Shown: in pieces, positions 11,300 to 23,291 of the stretch | Numbering within the stretch: position 1 is the stretch's first letter | Layout of the letters: each line of letters starts with the position of its first letter | Assembly (NCBI GenBank): GCA_036936605.1 | Contig: JAUPFV010000005.1 | Span: 62,826,742-62,890,741 of the forward strand | DNA length: 64,000 bases | Direction of reading: 5' to 3' | DNA from: Limnanthes douglasii subsp. nivea | Taxonomy: Eukaryota; Streptophyta; Magnoliopsida; Brassicales; Limnanthaceae | Notes under the pieces: generated by a model | The model's input: the letters and a program-made list of their open reading frames with translations, nothing else | Told to the model about the DNA's origin: nothing | Databases searched by the model: none | Position numbers and translations under genes: made by a program

Positions 11300-13560
11300 G
11301 ATCACTCATTCAAAGCATTGACTGAGCTTCTTTACTTGCTTTAAATACCGAGTCACCCGGTCTTCTATAGATTTGTACTCCTCAAGGATTTTCTTGACAA
11401 CCAGTGGAGAGTCACTAATACTTGGATGTTGTCGAATGTGAACCTATTAATTATTTTCAGCCCCACTATCATTGTCTCGTATTCTACCTTGTTGTTTGAG
11501 GCCTTAAACCCAAATCCAATGGGCAGCATGACTTTTTCTCCTTCTAATGTCATAATGTACACACTTCATTTGTATCCTCTAACGTTGGAGGTTTCATCCA
11601 TGTATATTAGCCATTTTGAAGTTAGTGCCATGCTCACCGTGGGTGTTTCTCCTACTCCATTTGATACAAAATCGGCCAAAACCTGCCTATTTATTACACT
11701 CCAAAGCACAAACTTAATATTGACATTTTCTAACTCGACAATCCACTTTTCTAGGTTACATGACACCCTAATGTGCTTGGAATCAATCTGATAGGAGGGT
11801 CATGGGCACCTGAATCAAGTGGGATTGAAAATAACGTTGAAGGTTCTAAGAAACTTTATTGATGGAGTAGATGAGATATTTTTATTTTTTCTCTTTCTAC
11901 TACTAATGTGACACTTAGAAAGGATCAAGACATCCGTAAGTATGCAATCAAGGTTTCTCCATTTACGGGCACAAGTAGCACCTAGGAGGAGGTGAGGTAG
12001 GTATATAATTCTCGGAAAATTATGTCACACTATTCGTTCCACCCAAATTTCTCTACCCATCTTAAGGTTTAAAAAAAGTAAGGCACGTGTACGCATACTG
12101 CGAGATGAATCTGTTCAGCACAGTTACCATCTCATTAAATCTTTAGAATTTCTTTTTAGATGGGTTAATTATATTTAGAACTACAATCCGATTTGGATCA
12201 ACGTCAATTACCCCATTATGAATGAAAAAACCAAGGAATTTCCCCGGAGGTGAACCAAAGAAACACTTTGTGGGATTAAGTTTCATGTTGTGTTATCTTA
12301 AGATAAAGAATATTTCTCGAAGATCCTCAATGTGGAAGCGTTTATACTCAATATTGACCAACATGTCATCAATGTATACGTCAATATTCCGTCTTAATTA
12401 TTCTTTGATCATTTTGTTCACCATTATTTGGTAAGTTGAATTCGCGTTTTTGAGCCTAAAATTCATTACCATGTAGCAATAAAGCCCTTGGTTGGTAGTG
12501 AACAAAGTATTCTCTTAATCTTTTATATCCATATTGATCTAATTGTACCCAAACTATGCATCTATAAAAGATAACATTTTGTACCTCGCAATAACATCTA
12601 GGAGTTGGTTTATTCCAGGAAAAATGAACAGTCTTTAAGGCATACTCGATTGAGGCTGGAAAAATCAATGTACAATCTCCATTTCCCATTATTTTTTTCA
12701 CTAAAACAGGGTTCACCACCCACTAAGGGTACCTAATTTCCCGTATGTCCTATATTTAACAACCGGTCGAACTTATCCTCTATTACTTTCGATATTTTTA
12801 GGACTAAGTGCCTCTTTTTCCGTTGCACCAGTTTTACCTAGGTATCTATCATAAGTTGTTGGATAACAAAATATATGAGAATATTTATCGCAGATATGTT
12901 GTCTCATGCAAATACGTCCTTGTACTCATATAGTATACAAAATAGGTCCACCTCCATCTCCTTACTCATATTTGTTACAATTCTCACCACACGGTCGTCT
13001 TTTCTTTCTAAGAATATCTTGTACAACTTATTTCTGGCATCAAATTCAGATTGATGATCGTAGGGGTCCTCTACAACAATGAGGACTCCATTATTAGGCG
13101 GCTCACACATTCTTGCTCGGGTCAATGTATGCGATTGTAGCTCTTGATCTAAGTTATGTGAGTTTTAAATTGTCCCAAACATAGATTACCCTGTGTTATC
13201 GCCTTATTACTCATACTTTGTCTTCATCATGTATCTCATGAATTGATATTAATTTAAGGGTGTTTCCTTGAATTCAAACAACCATAATCGGCCTAAGATG
13301 AGGTTATAAGAGGATGATGAAACTAGAACTATAAATTCTACCACTTTAGTCTTCGCATATCTTCCAATGCCTATTGAAATATCTAATACCATATTTCCCA
13401 CAAGTATAATGGCCTTCTTAAAAGGTCTTATAGGATTCGATGGAGAACAGAGGCCTTTAGTGGGAGGAAGAGTAAAATTGTTACTATCTTCTGATCCACA
13501 AAAATCATTCTCATCTCGCGCGTCTCTCTACTTCAACTGTTATTAGTGGCATCAAGGTTT
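11300..13560 (-). pseudogene. gypsy pol remnant (protease end, RT, RNase H)
   Basis: Minus-strand order from right to left. Protease-like sequence lies near 13250-13500 and is very eroded. The pro-RT linker is at 12904-13125. RT spans about 12200-12900, with NPVLVKK at 12690-12720 and eroded 'FGLKNA' and 'YIDDML' equivalents near 12360-12460. RNase H spans about 11300-11790, with GFGFKASNNKVEYE, which matches the second (archaeal-type) RNase H of Tat elements (consensus form TNNEAEYEA). Many stops and shifts; not functional. Confidence 0.75.
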
Positions 13561-13850
13561 AACTACCCTCTCTAAATCTTTTTCTATAAAATAAATGCAT
13601 GATCTGTCAAACCATCTTCTGCGAGTCTGCACCACATCTATTCTTGAGAAATCTTATGGTGACTACGTATCTACAACCCTTATTTTTTGTGAATCTTTAT
13701 CTTCTTGTCCTGCATCATAGAAGATCATACGATGGTATAGTGACGTGGCTCTTTGCCAAGATGATGGCCTTGATTTTAGATTTATCTCTTAGTGTTTCAA
13801 TATATGGTTAGAATATACAAATGGACTCGTTTCACGACAACAAAACTAAA

Positions 13851-14610
13851 ATAATGAAGCTGAAACTTGCATATCAAGTATAACTTTATGAGTGAAGCAC
13901 AAATAAGATCAAAGATAAAAATAAGACGCTAACTCGATAAAATTTCAGGAAAATACTTGTATTTGTTTCATAAGAATAAATCTAACTGATATGATTCTTC
14001 TATTTTTTTTTCTATGCTCTCCCTCTCTAACTTTCACCCATCCTCCAAATAATTGATTTACTCTTTTTATAGTAGTTTGGATTTATGTGTGCCATAGGTA
14101 GGTGCCTCCTTATTGGTGCAACATTTTCTAGCCTTCTTGTAGCATATATAATGTTAGTTGCTTTATTTGTACGATGTTAAACACAATTTTCATATTTATC
14201 AGGTGCGGCGTCTGTATTTTTATTGGCGTGGAATGATAGAAGACTTGATTATAACATTAGCAGATTGTCTACCTTTAGATAACGTGCTAGTGCACAAGCC
14301 ATCATCTGATGTAGCTTGGCAAGCATGGGCTAGCCCAGTCACATAATGGGACACAACTTCAGTTATGTGCAAGATTGTTGATTGGGCCACGGGGTGCGAC
14401 CGTAGCTTGGCGCAAGCTTGGCCATTGTCCAAATTTGTTGGTCAATGATGCGTGAATGTAGCTTGGTCATGAGGCCAGGTTGGGCTATGATTTGGTAATT
14501 TTTCCAATTTGGGTTTATTCTTGTTTATATAAAGTATACAAGGCTTGAGTTTTAGATCCTTACTTGGTTTTATTCGTTCTGATAAAAAAGTGATATATCA
14601 TGCCGTATGA
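13851..14610 (-). repeat. right (5') LTR of the 9.8-14.6 kb gypsy element
   Basis: About 760 bp, homologous along its length to 9777-10561. A TATA-like TTTTTATAGTAG lies near 14060-14075. No clear primer-binding site (TGG...) follows it on the minus strand, so that region is eroded. Confidence 0.75.
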
Positions 14611-14704
14611 CACCAGATTTGTACTCTTCTTGACCTGAGTAAGAATCTTCATCGTCCTCTATAAACATTTGTCTATTAGCTATTTTTCTCTCACCTCGAG
14701 ACAT
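14611..14704 (-). pseudogene. N-terminal part of the acidic ORF split by the gypsy element
   Basis: The minus strand has an ATG at 14704 followed by an uninterrupted frame beginning MSRGERKIANRQMF and continuing with acidic and Ser/Tyr-rich residues up to the LTR. It joins in frame to 9540-9776 once the element and one CACCA copy are removed. The combined protein is unidentified. Confidence 0.55.
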
Positions 14705-14705
14705 T

Positions 14706-15239
14706 ATTTAGTTGTTGTAGTTTATATGGGTTCAGAAGAGTCTTTATATTTAAAATTAGAATATGAAACGTTTTTAATGTTTAATGTTTGAGTGCATTTC
14801 TAACTAACTTTTTATTGATCAACGTTGATGGTGTCTATTCGCATCAACATAACTTTAGTTTCGCATAACTTGAATATAAATATTTTGAAAGCAATTTAAA
14901 TTTTGTTTTGAAAATAATTTAATGCCAAAATTTTGAAAGCAACTCTAGTTTAGCAATTTATTTACCTCTACTTTATATATTAAAAACAATTTCACATAAA
15001 ATGAATGTCAATATTATCTAAGTTCACATGTAGTTTCGTACTTATGACACTTTTTAATGACATATCGCACTTTAGTTTGCATAGTTTGATTCATGTTTCA
15101 CATAAATCTTAAGAAACGAATTCACAATATTATTTGGCAACAAATATCATAAATAGTTAAGGACGATGCAAAATACTATTTTTTAAGAATACCATTTTAG
15201 TTTAAATACATAACAATTTGTGTTATTATGTTATTATGT
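14706..15239. other. AT-rich intergenic DNA, nothing recognised
   Basis: No gene or element boundary is seen. It may hold upstream sequence of the split acidic ORF, but no promoter motif stands out. Confidence 0.4.
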
Positions 15240-17230
15240 TTCACCAATTTTGCATATAAAAGGATTGTCATAGATTCAACTTAAGAACTTTATTGTTTTA
15301 AACCTCAAATATATTTTAAAGATTCTATATTCTCAATCCTTTTGTGAATTTAGTTAAATTTTAACTATTATTACATATGATGACATCCAATACGTAAGTT
15401 TTTTATGTTTGTCAATTAAATTTTGTTTGTGTTCCAACACACAAATTTGAACTTTTTTTTGCAAGTATATATAATGTAGAGCCCATAATTCATGGTTAAA
15501 TCCTTATTATGGTCATTTAATTATATTTTTTATATTAAGTATAAAATAATCCTTAGATAAACTTTTTAATCTCTAATATAAATAAAGAACAATGGTTAAT
15601 GGATCTGTACACTTCCGTTTCGGATTCGACGATATAACCACAATAATAAACACAATAGAGGTAAAATTAATGCACATAAACATTGCGAAAAATACATTTT
15701 ATTCATTTTTCTCGAAGTTGCTCATGATCGTAGGCATTAATGAGGGAAACTAATTATTTAATCAACATTTATTTTATGTGTGTATATAGTTAAAATGTTA
15801 TTATATTATACTATTTATTCATTAGTGGACTTTGGACATTGGGTTTGGGTAAGTAGAGTTTGGTCCATGGACTTTGTTTGGCCTATTAGCCCATTAGAAT
15901 TACTCAGCCTATAAAAAAGCTTTTAAGGACATTTTTTAAGGAATAAAAATTTACTTCTTCTATTAGAGTCTCTCTCTAAATATTTATTTAAGCAGCTGTA
16001 TTATCTCTTTACTCACCCCAAAAAATCAATTATCTTTTGTCACATTACCAAATAACCCTCCGTATAATATTTAGCCCATTAGGTATAATCATGTTGAGTT
16101 TGCACTGCCACACTAGAAACTACTAATAACTGACATATTTAAAATTAATGATCCTAATAAATCACCTTTAAATTTTTGTAGAGAAAATATAACACTTACA
16201 TCTAAAAATTGTAATACTTATTTTAGACGTCAAACCCAAAAGAACATATATTAACTTTTTAAAAAATATATGAACTCAGTTCAAGCGAAGGAGAATAATG
16301 TTGAATCTATCAAAATTAAAAACCCATATACTTTGCAGATAATCGAAGGAAGAAAAGCGCCTCTCTAGATAGTGAATAATAAATTTAAGGTAAAAATGCA
16401 TATGCGTGCCAAACAATCATTTCTTAATTTTTTATGTATAAACGTTGAGGTTCATCATGTAGACATGTATAAAATTTTCAAGTAAAAACTTGCACACAAA
16501 TACATTTAATCTAATATTTAATTGCTTTTATTCATTATCATGATGCAATTGAGTTATAAATATCAGCAAAAGGAGAACAATATCTCGAAAATGCACTTAT
16601 ATTCTTAATTATATATCTTTACAAAACGATGTTTTTAACTACATATGGGCATGTCGTGGTTGCATCCATAATTTATTATGTCAAATACTTCTATAAAATT
16701 AACAACTATAATTGGACTCATACAATTAGATAAAAACAAACGAACTCAATGAAAAACTATTGCACGATTTCCCCTGAAAAGACGGTTGGTTGTGTACCAA
16801 TACTTGTGTTTAGTATATGAAAAATATTTAGAAAATAAATTTTAGTTAATTCCAAGTATGGGTAAACACACTATTTACGTAATGTGCATCAGGTTCTCAT
16901 GGAAAACATAATTGTTGGAATACGAACAACATACAAAAAACAGATTATACCACGATTCTTCAAGTGATATAATATGAACAAATATATTTTATTTGATGCA
17001 TTTAGAAATATTCAAAGAGATAAAATATGTTTAAATTTTTTTTAGTAGCTATACGGTAAATATATTATACCATATTAATATACTTTTTATGTTGCATTTT
17101 TAATCATAGGTTTTACAACACATTTTCCAAGCTCATTTAGATTAAATTTCACAAATTTTATAATAAATATAGATTTTGTTACTTAATGATGACAAAATAG
17201 TGTCATTTAGAAGTAAAGAAATACCAACTA
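15240..17230 (+). repeat. dispersed repeat, copy B
   Basis: Diverged direct copy of 6720-8380, sharing the same blocks in the same order. It is longer mainly because of a roughly 337-bp insertion at 15741-16077 that copy A lacks. No shared open frame. Confidence 0.65.
15741..16077 (+). mobile_element. solo-LTR-like insertion
   Basis: This block interrupts sequence that is continuous in copy A (ATGATCGTAGG ... TATAATCATGTTG). It starts TGAGGGAAAC and has a promoter-like CCTATAAAAAAGC near 15910 followed by a CT-rich stretch. It is flanked by ATTAA and ATTAG, a 5-bp duplication with one mismatch. The size, a TATA-type box and a 5-bp duplication fit a solo LTR. The terminal CA is not clear, so the right edge may be off by a base or two. 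Confidence 0.5.
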
Positions 17231-17884
17231 AAGGTGATGCTGACATAAGAGAAATTCAAGAGGTTCAGAAGGACTACAAGAAAAATAGGAAGAATATAAC
17301 ACATGAGAAGTTCAAAAGGCTTAAGCAAAACAAAAGTGACAACAAGAAGAATTAGAATTTAGAAGAATATGGCATGACAACTCTACAAGGATAACACAAA
17401 TAAAAATAGGAAAATATGATATGCTATCATTTGAAGGACAAAAATAAGAATAATGGGAAAAATATGACATAAGAATATCTGGAAGACAAAATGAAGACAA
17501 ATTTCGAGAATATGACATGTAAGGTCCATAATGACAACAACAAGAAGGATGACCATAATATAAAATTGCAACGTTTGAGAACTAAATAAAAGATTTGGAA
17601 GTTGACTGACCAATCAATAATGAAACAAAAAGTTAATCCGCATATATGCTGTTAGTAAATTATTTTAGGTGAAGAAATAGAGTAACTCAGAGGATTAAGT
17701 TGTATGGTCTTATATAAATAATAATTAATTTGTCACTTTCTCAAACATGTTGGAGATAAAAATAAGGATATATGGACTATAATGTAATATATTTTATTTT
17801 TTAACTTTGTAGTTTGTATTGTTATTATTTTGGATGTTTTTCAAGTGTTATTATATAGGTTTCACATACGTATTTGTTTCAGTC
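17231..17884. other. purine-rich intergenic stretch
   Basis: 17231-17620 is strongly purine-biased (GAAG/AAGAA, 'ACAAGAAGAAT', 'ATATGACA' repeated). This gives low-complexity frames on the minus strand. No domain or motif is recognised. Confidence 0.5.
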
Positions 17885-18840
17885 TTATAAAAAAATCAAT
17901 AGATCAGTGGTGGGAATATGTCAAAATAAGTAAGATACGTTTTTCATCTATCATTTTGTCATGTTTTGAATCATACTGAGTAGAGGTTTCACATAAAAAT
18001 AATATAAGGTGTTGCATGTGTCTTATAATAGATTTTTCATAAATATTGTCCTAGAATTTAGTATACATTGGATACCTTTTTAAAACAATTAGAACGAGAA
18101 TCTAAAGTTAATATTTCAAGTAAATTTTGCTACTACGATACAAAAATACAATGAATGTTCGAAATTAATTCGTCATTGTATTACCGACATAGTTAATTTT
18201 ATTTGTCAACGATGTGATGAAATAAGTAAGTAGGCTTTGCATATATCAACGTGTCATATTTTACAACATACAACGTAGAGATTTCACATATAATTCATAT
18301 AAGTTTTTTGCATATGTATTGCAATAGATTTTCAAATATTGTTATGGAATTTAATATTCATGGTTTAGGTTGAGGAACGATAAAAATAAGCATTTAAAGT
18401 TAATATATTACATAAATAGTCCTACCACAACACAAGAAATGAGTCATAATAAAACTATAGATCAATGGTTGAAATGGCAAAAAATAATTTGTCATTGCAT
18501 TGGTAAAATAGTTAGTTTTATTTGTTTCGCATCAAACATAATATATGTTTTGCTGATAAAATATATAATATTTCGCATGTATATTATATTAGATTTTTTA
18601 AGTATTAATATATAATTCAGTACTCATGATCTAGGTTGGAAAACAATAAGAACACGCATCTAAAGTAAAGATTTCACCTAAATGTTCATACCACGACACA
18701 AAAACAACAAATGCTCTATAATAAAACCAATTGATCAATGGTTGGAATGATAAAAAATAATTTGTTAGTGCTTTGGTGATACAATTAATTTTATTGACCA
18801 ACCATGTAGCAAAATAATTATGAAAATTCACAGTCTAATG
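17885..18840 (+). repeat. degenerate tandem array, unit about 270-300 bp
   Basis: The core phrase AT(A/T)GATCA(A/G)TGGTnG(A/G)AAT occurs near 17897, 18460 and 18730, and the TTAATTTTATT(T/G) block near 18195, 18520 and 18790. Each is followed or preceded by TTCACATA and ATCTAAAGTTAA(T/A) phrases. About three to three-and-a-half diverged units. A single inverted copy lies at 5930-6125. Confidence 0.6.
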
Positions 18841-20379
18841 TGACAAAAAAACTATATAAAATTTTCCATGAATTGGGTTAATTTATTTTTAAATTTTCTA
18901 TAATCTGGTGAAATATGTTGACATACGCTTGTGAATTCCCCAGTATCCGGAAAATTCCTAAACAACATGCGAAATATAGTAGACTTTATGTTGTGAAATC
19001 ATTTATATTCCCAAATTCTTGTGTTTGCCTATCGTTTGTATTTAAATTATGATAATTTTACAATGCCTATTGGCTTCACATTTTAAATATATTAATTTCA
19101 CAATACGAGTGATATGAGCTTCACATTTAAAATATGTTAATTTCGCATGACAAGTGTTACATAGAGTTAACAATTCAAATATGACGCCTAATTTCACACC
19201 TAAAATACCTTAAGTTTCAAAAAAACTTGATTTACAAAAAATACATAATACAGACATGCGAAACTCTATCAAAGTTAATTATATTGGGCTTCACAATGCA
19301 TATAGACTTAGTTTTACAAGTAATATATTCTTTTATAGTATTTCCGTGGAGAAGAACAATATGAAGGCTGCATTTTTCGGAGTTTTGCTTACAAAATCCC
19401 GATAATTTACATTGTTAAGGGGAAATCGACGCGTATATGGATCCAAAAACCGTTTTTGACATCAGACAACAACAAATCTACCTTACAAACTACCGATCTA
19501 GGATTTTTGAAAAATAATTTTTTTATGCGTTAACGAGAGAGAAAGTTAAGAGATTCAAAACCACTAATCCCTAAAACTAATAGCTGGAGATGGTTTTGTC
19601 TGAAAAAAATCAAATATTAGTTTAAATTTATATTTTCTTAAAAAAGTTGGAAAGATTAAAAAAATAAATCTAATAATTATGTTTAGTAATTATATTTATA
19701 TGATGATTTTTACTGAATAATTTAAAATTGTAATTGCACATCGTAAAAAAAACTTTTTTAATACTACTACACATAATAAAGAATATATTTTTAACGAAAC
19801 TCTTAGAGCATATACAATCGCATTTGTTAAATTTAGATATTAAATTCTTTCATGTTGGAAAGAAAAACTATATTTAGAGTAATGTCCGTGAACTTTTGAA
19901 ATTTAGTTCCAATTGTTATCTTTAAAAATAAGTGATTTGTAAACATAATATTACTAAAATAGTGGATGTAGAAAAATGGAGAAAAAAAAATCAAAAAAAT
20001 TGATTTAAAAGTCAACACACTCTGAGAATTTAAAATAGGAGTTAACAAAAAATAATACCAAATCACCCAACATGTGATTTAACATGTTGATTAAAACGTT
20101 TTTAATAAGTTGATTAGAAAAGATAATGTAAACTAATTATTTTTTTAAAATTTTACTTAATCTTATATTTAATAACGTTAGTAATTATCGACATGGAATT
20201 ACTTAGGGTTCCAATTATCATCGACATATAATCAATTTAAAGAAGTAATTATTGAGAGTTTAAAATTAATAACAGCATTAACAACTCTCATAGAGCAAGC
20301 TCGTATAAGAATCGAATCAAATGCTCAGATTCCAAATAGGGTAATAGTTCTATTCACAGTGACTAAAAGAACGGAGGAA
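18841..20379. other. AT-rich intergenic DNA with short recurring phrases
   Basis: 18990-19330 repeats phrases like TTCACA(A/T) and AAAATATGTTAATTTC at short intervals, perhaps an extension of the preceding array. 19400-20300 shows no gene or element that I can support. Confidence 0.45.
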
Positions 20380-21119
20380 AATGATTACATGAACAACATA
20401 AATCTACAACATCTCCAATTCCTATAAAGAGAAACCAATAATCTCACAAACAGAGCCCATGGGAAGAAATCATATCATCAAGATAAATATTCAGACAGGA
20501 AAATACTCATGAGAATGAAGAAAATATGATTAGTTCTTCACAAGAATATGATGAATATTTTCCCGCTCTCAAGACAAACACATTCACAGAACAAGAATGG
20601 GCTAATCAACATCAACAAAATAAAAGAAATTCGTACAGGGAATCAGTCAAGCCTAAAATTACTAAGAAGGAGATCATACACGGACAAACTTGTACTTCAA
20701 CTAAGAGGGAGCATAAATTAGTAAAATTCTCACATAAAGATAAATTTTTTCTACTCGAAAAGACTAAGTTTACATTAACATGGGAATTTGCCCTAGTTAG
20801 GCCATCAATACATAGTATCCACTTTTTTGGACAAATTACATCTAGCTGGAGACTCTAGCCAAACTATTTAAGACTAGAGACATATATTCATAGATTTTGA
20901 CTTGATAGAAAGACCTCATAATCTTATGGAAAATGAATGTTTGGCCAATTGGGCAGCATTCCATGAGACTTCTAAAGTGAGAACCTAACTTTAACCCAAA
21001 ACAAAATCCCTTTTAACTCCTGTATGGGTCATTTTCCCAAAAAATTATGATTTTTTATATAATAAAAATATTATATACATAATAGCAAAAACTTTAGGAA
21101 AACTATTAAATGTTTGGAT
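20380..21119 (+). pseudogene. LINE ORF1, 5' part (interrupted copy 1)
   Basis: The frame at 20526-20858 (MISSSQEYDEYFPALKTN) has the same opening pattern as ORF1 of the LINE at 43.6 kb (QQYNEEFPVLQEK). After a stop and shift, plant LINE ORF1 (DUF4283-type) sequence continues: FIDFDLIERPHN, then IIAKTLGKLLNVW just before 21119. The next codon is cut by the gypsy element at 21120. The 3' continuation is at 32586-32621 and 33534 onward. ORF1 proteins bind the element's RNA for retrotransposition. This copy has several stops, is split twice and lacks ORF2. Confidence 0.75.
21115..21119 (+). repeat. target-site duplication TGGAT, left
   Basis: TGGAT lies directly before the 5' LTR and again at 32586-32590 directly after the 3' LTR. 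This is the 5-bp duplication expected of gypsy integrase and fixes both LTR outer ends. Confidence 0.9.
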
Positions 21120-21532
21120 TCATAAGGAAGAATAAAAGACAAGGAGAAAAGTGTAAAGAAGAAACTTGACAAGAAAAAATAGCAAAGGAAAAGTGTGATA
21201 GGAGGAAAATGCATAGAAATAAATGTATGAGGGCTGAATTGTATAAATTATATAAAGAGATAGCCAAAATAGGAAAAAAGTAAAATTTAGGGACCAAAAG
21301 ATGTAATTAGTCCAGATTAAAGCGTGTGGGGTCCGCAATTGTACAATAAAAGGACCACACACGTTTCACAAATCCCGAGATGAATAGTACGAGACTTTCT
21401 CTCTCTACTTAACGCTTTTAATCTAGATTTTCTCTCTCTAAAACTGACACTAAGATATTTCTGTATCGCTAAATCGTCTCTCAACAATCTTCGTATCGCA
21501 TAATCACCCCTGGACCATCTTAAAACTCTTCA
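21120..21532 (+). repeat. 5' LTR of the Tat element
   Basis: 413 bp, matching 32173-32585. It begins TCATAAGG where the 3' copy has TGATAAGG, so the terminal TG is mutated here. It ends CTCTTCA. The TATA region is GTACAATAAAAGG (21341 onward) against GTACTATAAAAGG in the 3' LTR. A CT-rich initiator-like stretch (CTTTCTCTCTCTAC) follows about 45 bp later. Confidence 0.95.
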
Positions 21533-23188
21533 GTGGCGCCGTCTGTGGGAAGCGAGGATCGCTCTAACGGCAATCGCTTCCTGGAAATAATCCCTGTACC
21601 GAGGAGAACAATAGAAGGGGATGATGTGGTCGACAATTGCGAGGATAACTTGATATGCGATGATTACCGGAATGATATGAAAGACGAGGGAGAAGGAGGT
21701 CAGCGAGTCGAAAACGCTTTTGATGACTCAGATCTCCTGGCTCGAAGGAACGAATTGCTGCTGGAAATCGAAAGATTGAAAGCAGAAAAGGAAGCTGCAC
21801 AGGAGAATCTTCGATCCGAGATAAGGAGAGAGGTTGTTATTGAGAAGGAGGAACGCGGAACTGAATTTCATCCCAAAAGTAGGGACGACAGATATCGGGG
21901 GCGCGAGCGGCGATCTCCGAGGAGAAGAGAGAGGCGCCGTTCGGATTCGGCCGACTCAAGCGACTACTCGCGATACAGCACTTCGGAATCGTCTCCTCGG
22001 AGACACCGTAGGAGGAAAAAATGTGATCATAGGCAAACCGATTTCCGAAGAGGAAGAAGTTCGGAGAGGAAATCTTCGAGAGAAAAGAGTCACCATGACC
22101 GAGGAGGCGATCGGTCTCATGAACAGGCAAAGTGTTCTGACAAGAAAGAGGATATGGGCCCTCGAAATTCAGAATGGCAGCAGCAATACACTTTACCCTC
22201 CGAGGAGGGTTTGTACTTTTCGAATAACGATAATTTGAGATCCAATATTTATCGTACAGGTCACAACTGGAGAGCCTCTCCTCTGTCCTCGGAGATCTTA
22301 GTGGGAAACCTCCCGAAGCACTTTGATATTTCAAAGTTAGAAAAGTTCGATGGGACACAGGATCCTGATAATCAGATCGAGCAATTTAAGAATTTTATGA
22401 TCAACTTCGATGATGATGACAAGCTGCTATGCAGAGCATTCTCCCAGACTTTCAAGGGAGTAGCATCTAAGTGGTACAACAGGCTACCTCAGGGGTCGAT
22501 AAAGAACTTTGATATGTTCTGGAACATCTTCAGACAACACTTCGTGGGGAGCAAGAAGTTCTGAGCCAACGGAGACACGATCATCTATTGTCGACAGAAG
22601 GTGGGGGAGAGCCTCAAGAATTACACTAATCGCTTTGTCAAGACCAAAATGGATATGGAATATTGTAAGGATTAAGTGGCGCTGGCAGCTTTCAGGATGG
22701 GTCTGCTTCCCGGGCTGTTGAAGGATACGGTGGCGGAAAGTCAGGCGATGACTTTCGGAGCATTGCTGGATCAAGTTGAGAAGAGGATCTTAGTAGAAGA
22801 GACCCAAGCCTCGGAGAAAGGAGATCAGTTGGACCAGAACCAATTTCAGAGGACTGAGTCGAACGCCCAGGGCCCTCGATCGAACGTTCAGACTAAAGGT
22901 ACGGGTCAGTATCCTCCAAGGCAAAAATCAAACCCTCACCACTATGGCAATCAACAAAACTATAATCAAGGAGTGAGGCTCATGTCAAACAAATGGGTTC
23001 GACCCGATTATTTTGCGGAGCTGACAGAAAATGTTGCTGCGATATTTGATAAAGCTAAATCTACGGTCCCGTTCAGGAAGCCTTTTCCAATACAGACTCC
23101 GTGGGAAAACAGAAGCGTCAACAAATATTGCAAGTACCATGAGGATATCGGGCACGACACCAAGGATTGCATAACTTTGAAGAAATAG
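21533..23188 (+). pseudogene. gag of the Tat element, with in-frame stops
   Basis: Structural protein that would form the virus-like particle. The frame is open from the primer-binding site, but the first in-frame ATG is at 21677. N-terminal third: a coiled-coil-like stretch (LLLEIERLKAEKEAAQENL) and an Arg/Ser-rich region (RRSPRRRERRRSDSADSS). Next is the Retrotrans_gag capsid core (about 22310-22700; GVASKWYNRLPQGSI, IFRQHFVGS). The nucleocapsid motif near 23130-23170 is CKYHEDIGHDTKDC, the C-x2-H-x4-H-x4-C variant usual in Tat elements. In-frame stops lie at 22562-22564 (TGA), 22673-22675 (TAA) and 23186-23188 (TAG), splitting the frame into three. Homology continues in frame past the last stop to about 23310, where the frame must shift to reach the protease. 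Confidence 0.9.
21534..21551 (+). other. primer-binding site
   Basis: TGGCGCCGTCTGTGGGAA begins two bases after the LTR. TGG pairs with a tRNA 3' CCA end, and TGGCGCC starts are common in plant gypsy elements. Which tRNA primes it I cannot settle without a tRNA set; Asp or Arg tRNAs are the usual candidates. Confidence 0.8.
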
Positions 23189-23291
23189 GTGCAAGCCCTG
23201 ATCGAGAATGGAATGTTGTTGGAGTTCGTTGAAAAACACTCCCAGAAAAATGCCATGGTAAAAGCTGTCTCAAAGAACACTGACAACAGCC

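Larger units (their letters stand above)
9777..14610 (-). mobile_element. old Ty3/gypsy (Tat-type) element with two LTRs
   Basis: Two diverged direct repeats bound a degenerate minus-strand pol. Both share the LTR landmarks GAAGC(A/C)(A/C)AAATAAGATCAAAGATA, the CACCC(A/T)CCTCCAAAT block with TTTTTATAGTA, and TAGCTTGGTCATGAGGC. CACCA occurs at 9772-9776 and 14611-14615, matching a 5-bp gypsy target duplication. Protease, RT and RNase H remnants remain; gag and most of the integrase are gone, so the element is internally deleted. It is older than the element at 21.1 kb, judging from LTR divergence and decay. Confidence 0.85.

Noticed and set aside
17321..17613. Cys/Ser/Phe-rich minus-strand frames
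   Set aside because: Opposite a purine-biased stretch; low complexity.
21106..21362. Hydrophobic minus-strand frames in the LTRs (also at 32084-32415)
   Set aside because: Present only because the LTR is purine-rich; identical in both LTRs and without homology.
21837..22358. 173-aa minus-strand frame
   Set aside because: Shadow of the Arg/Ser-rich gag region; no domain, and the + frame carries the capsid motifs.
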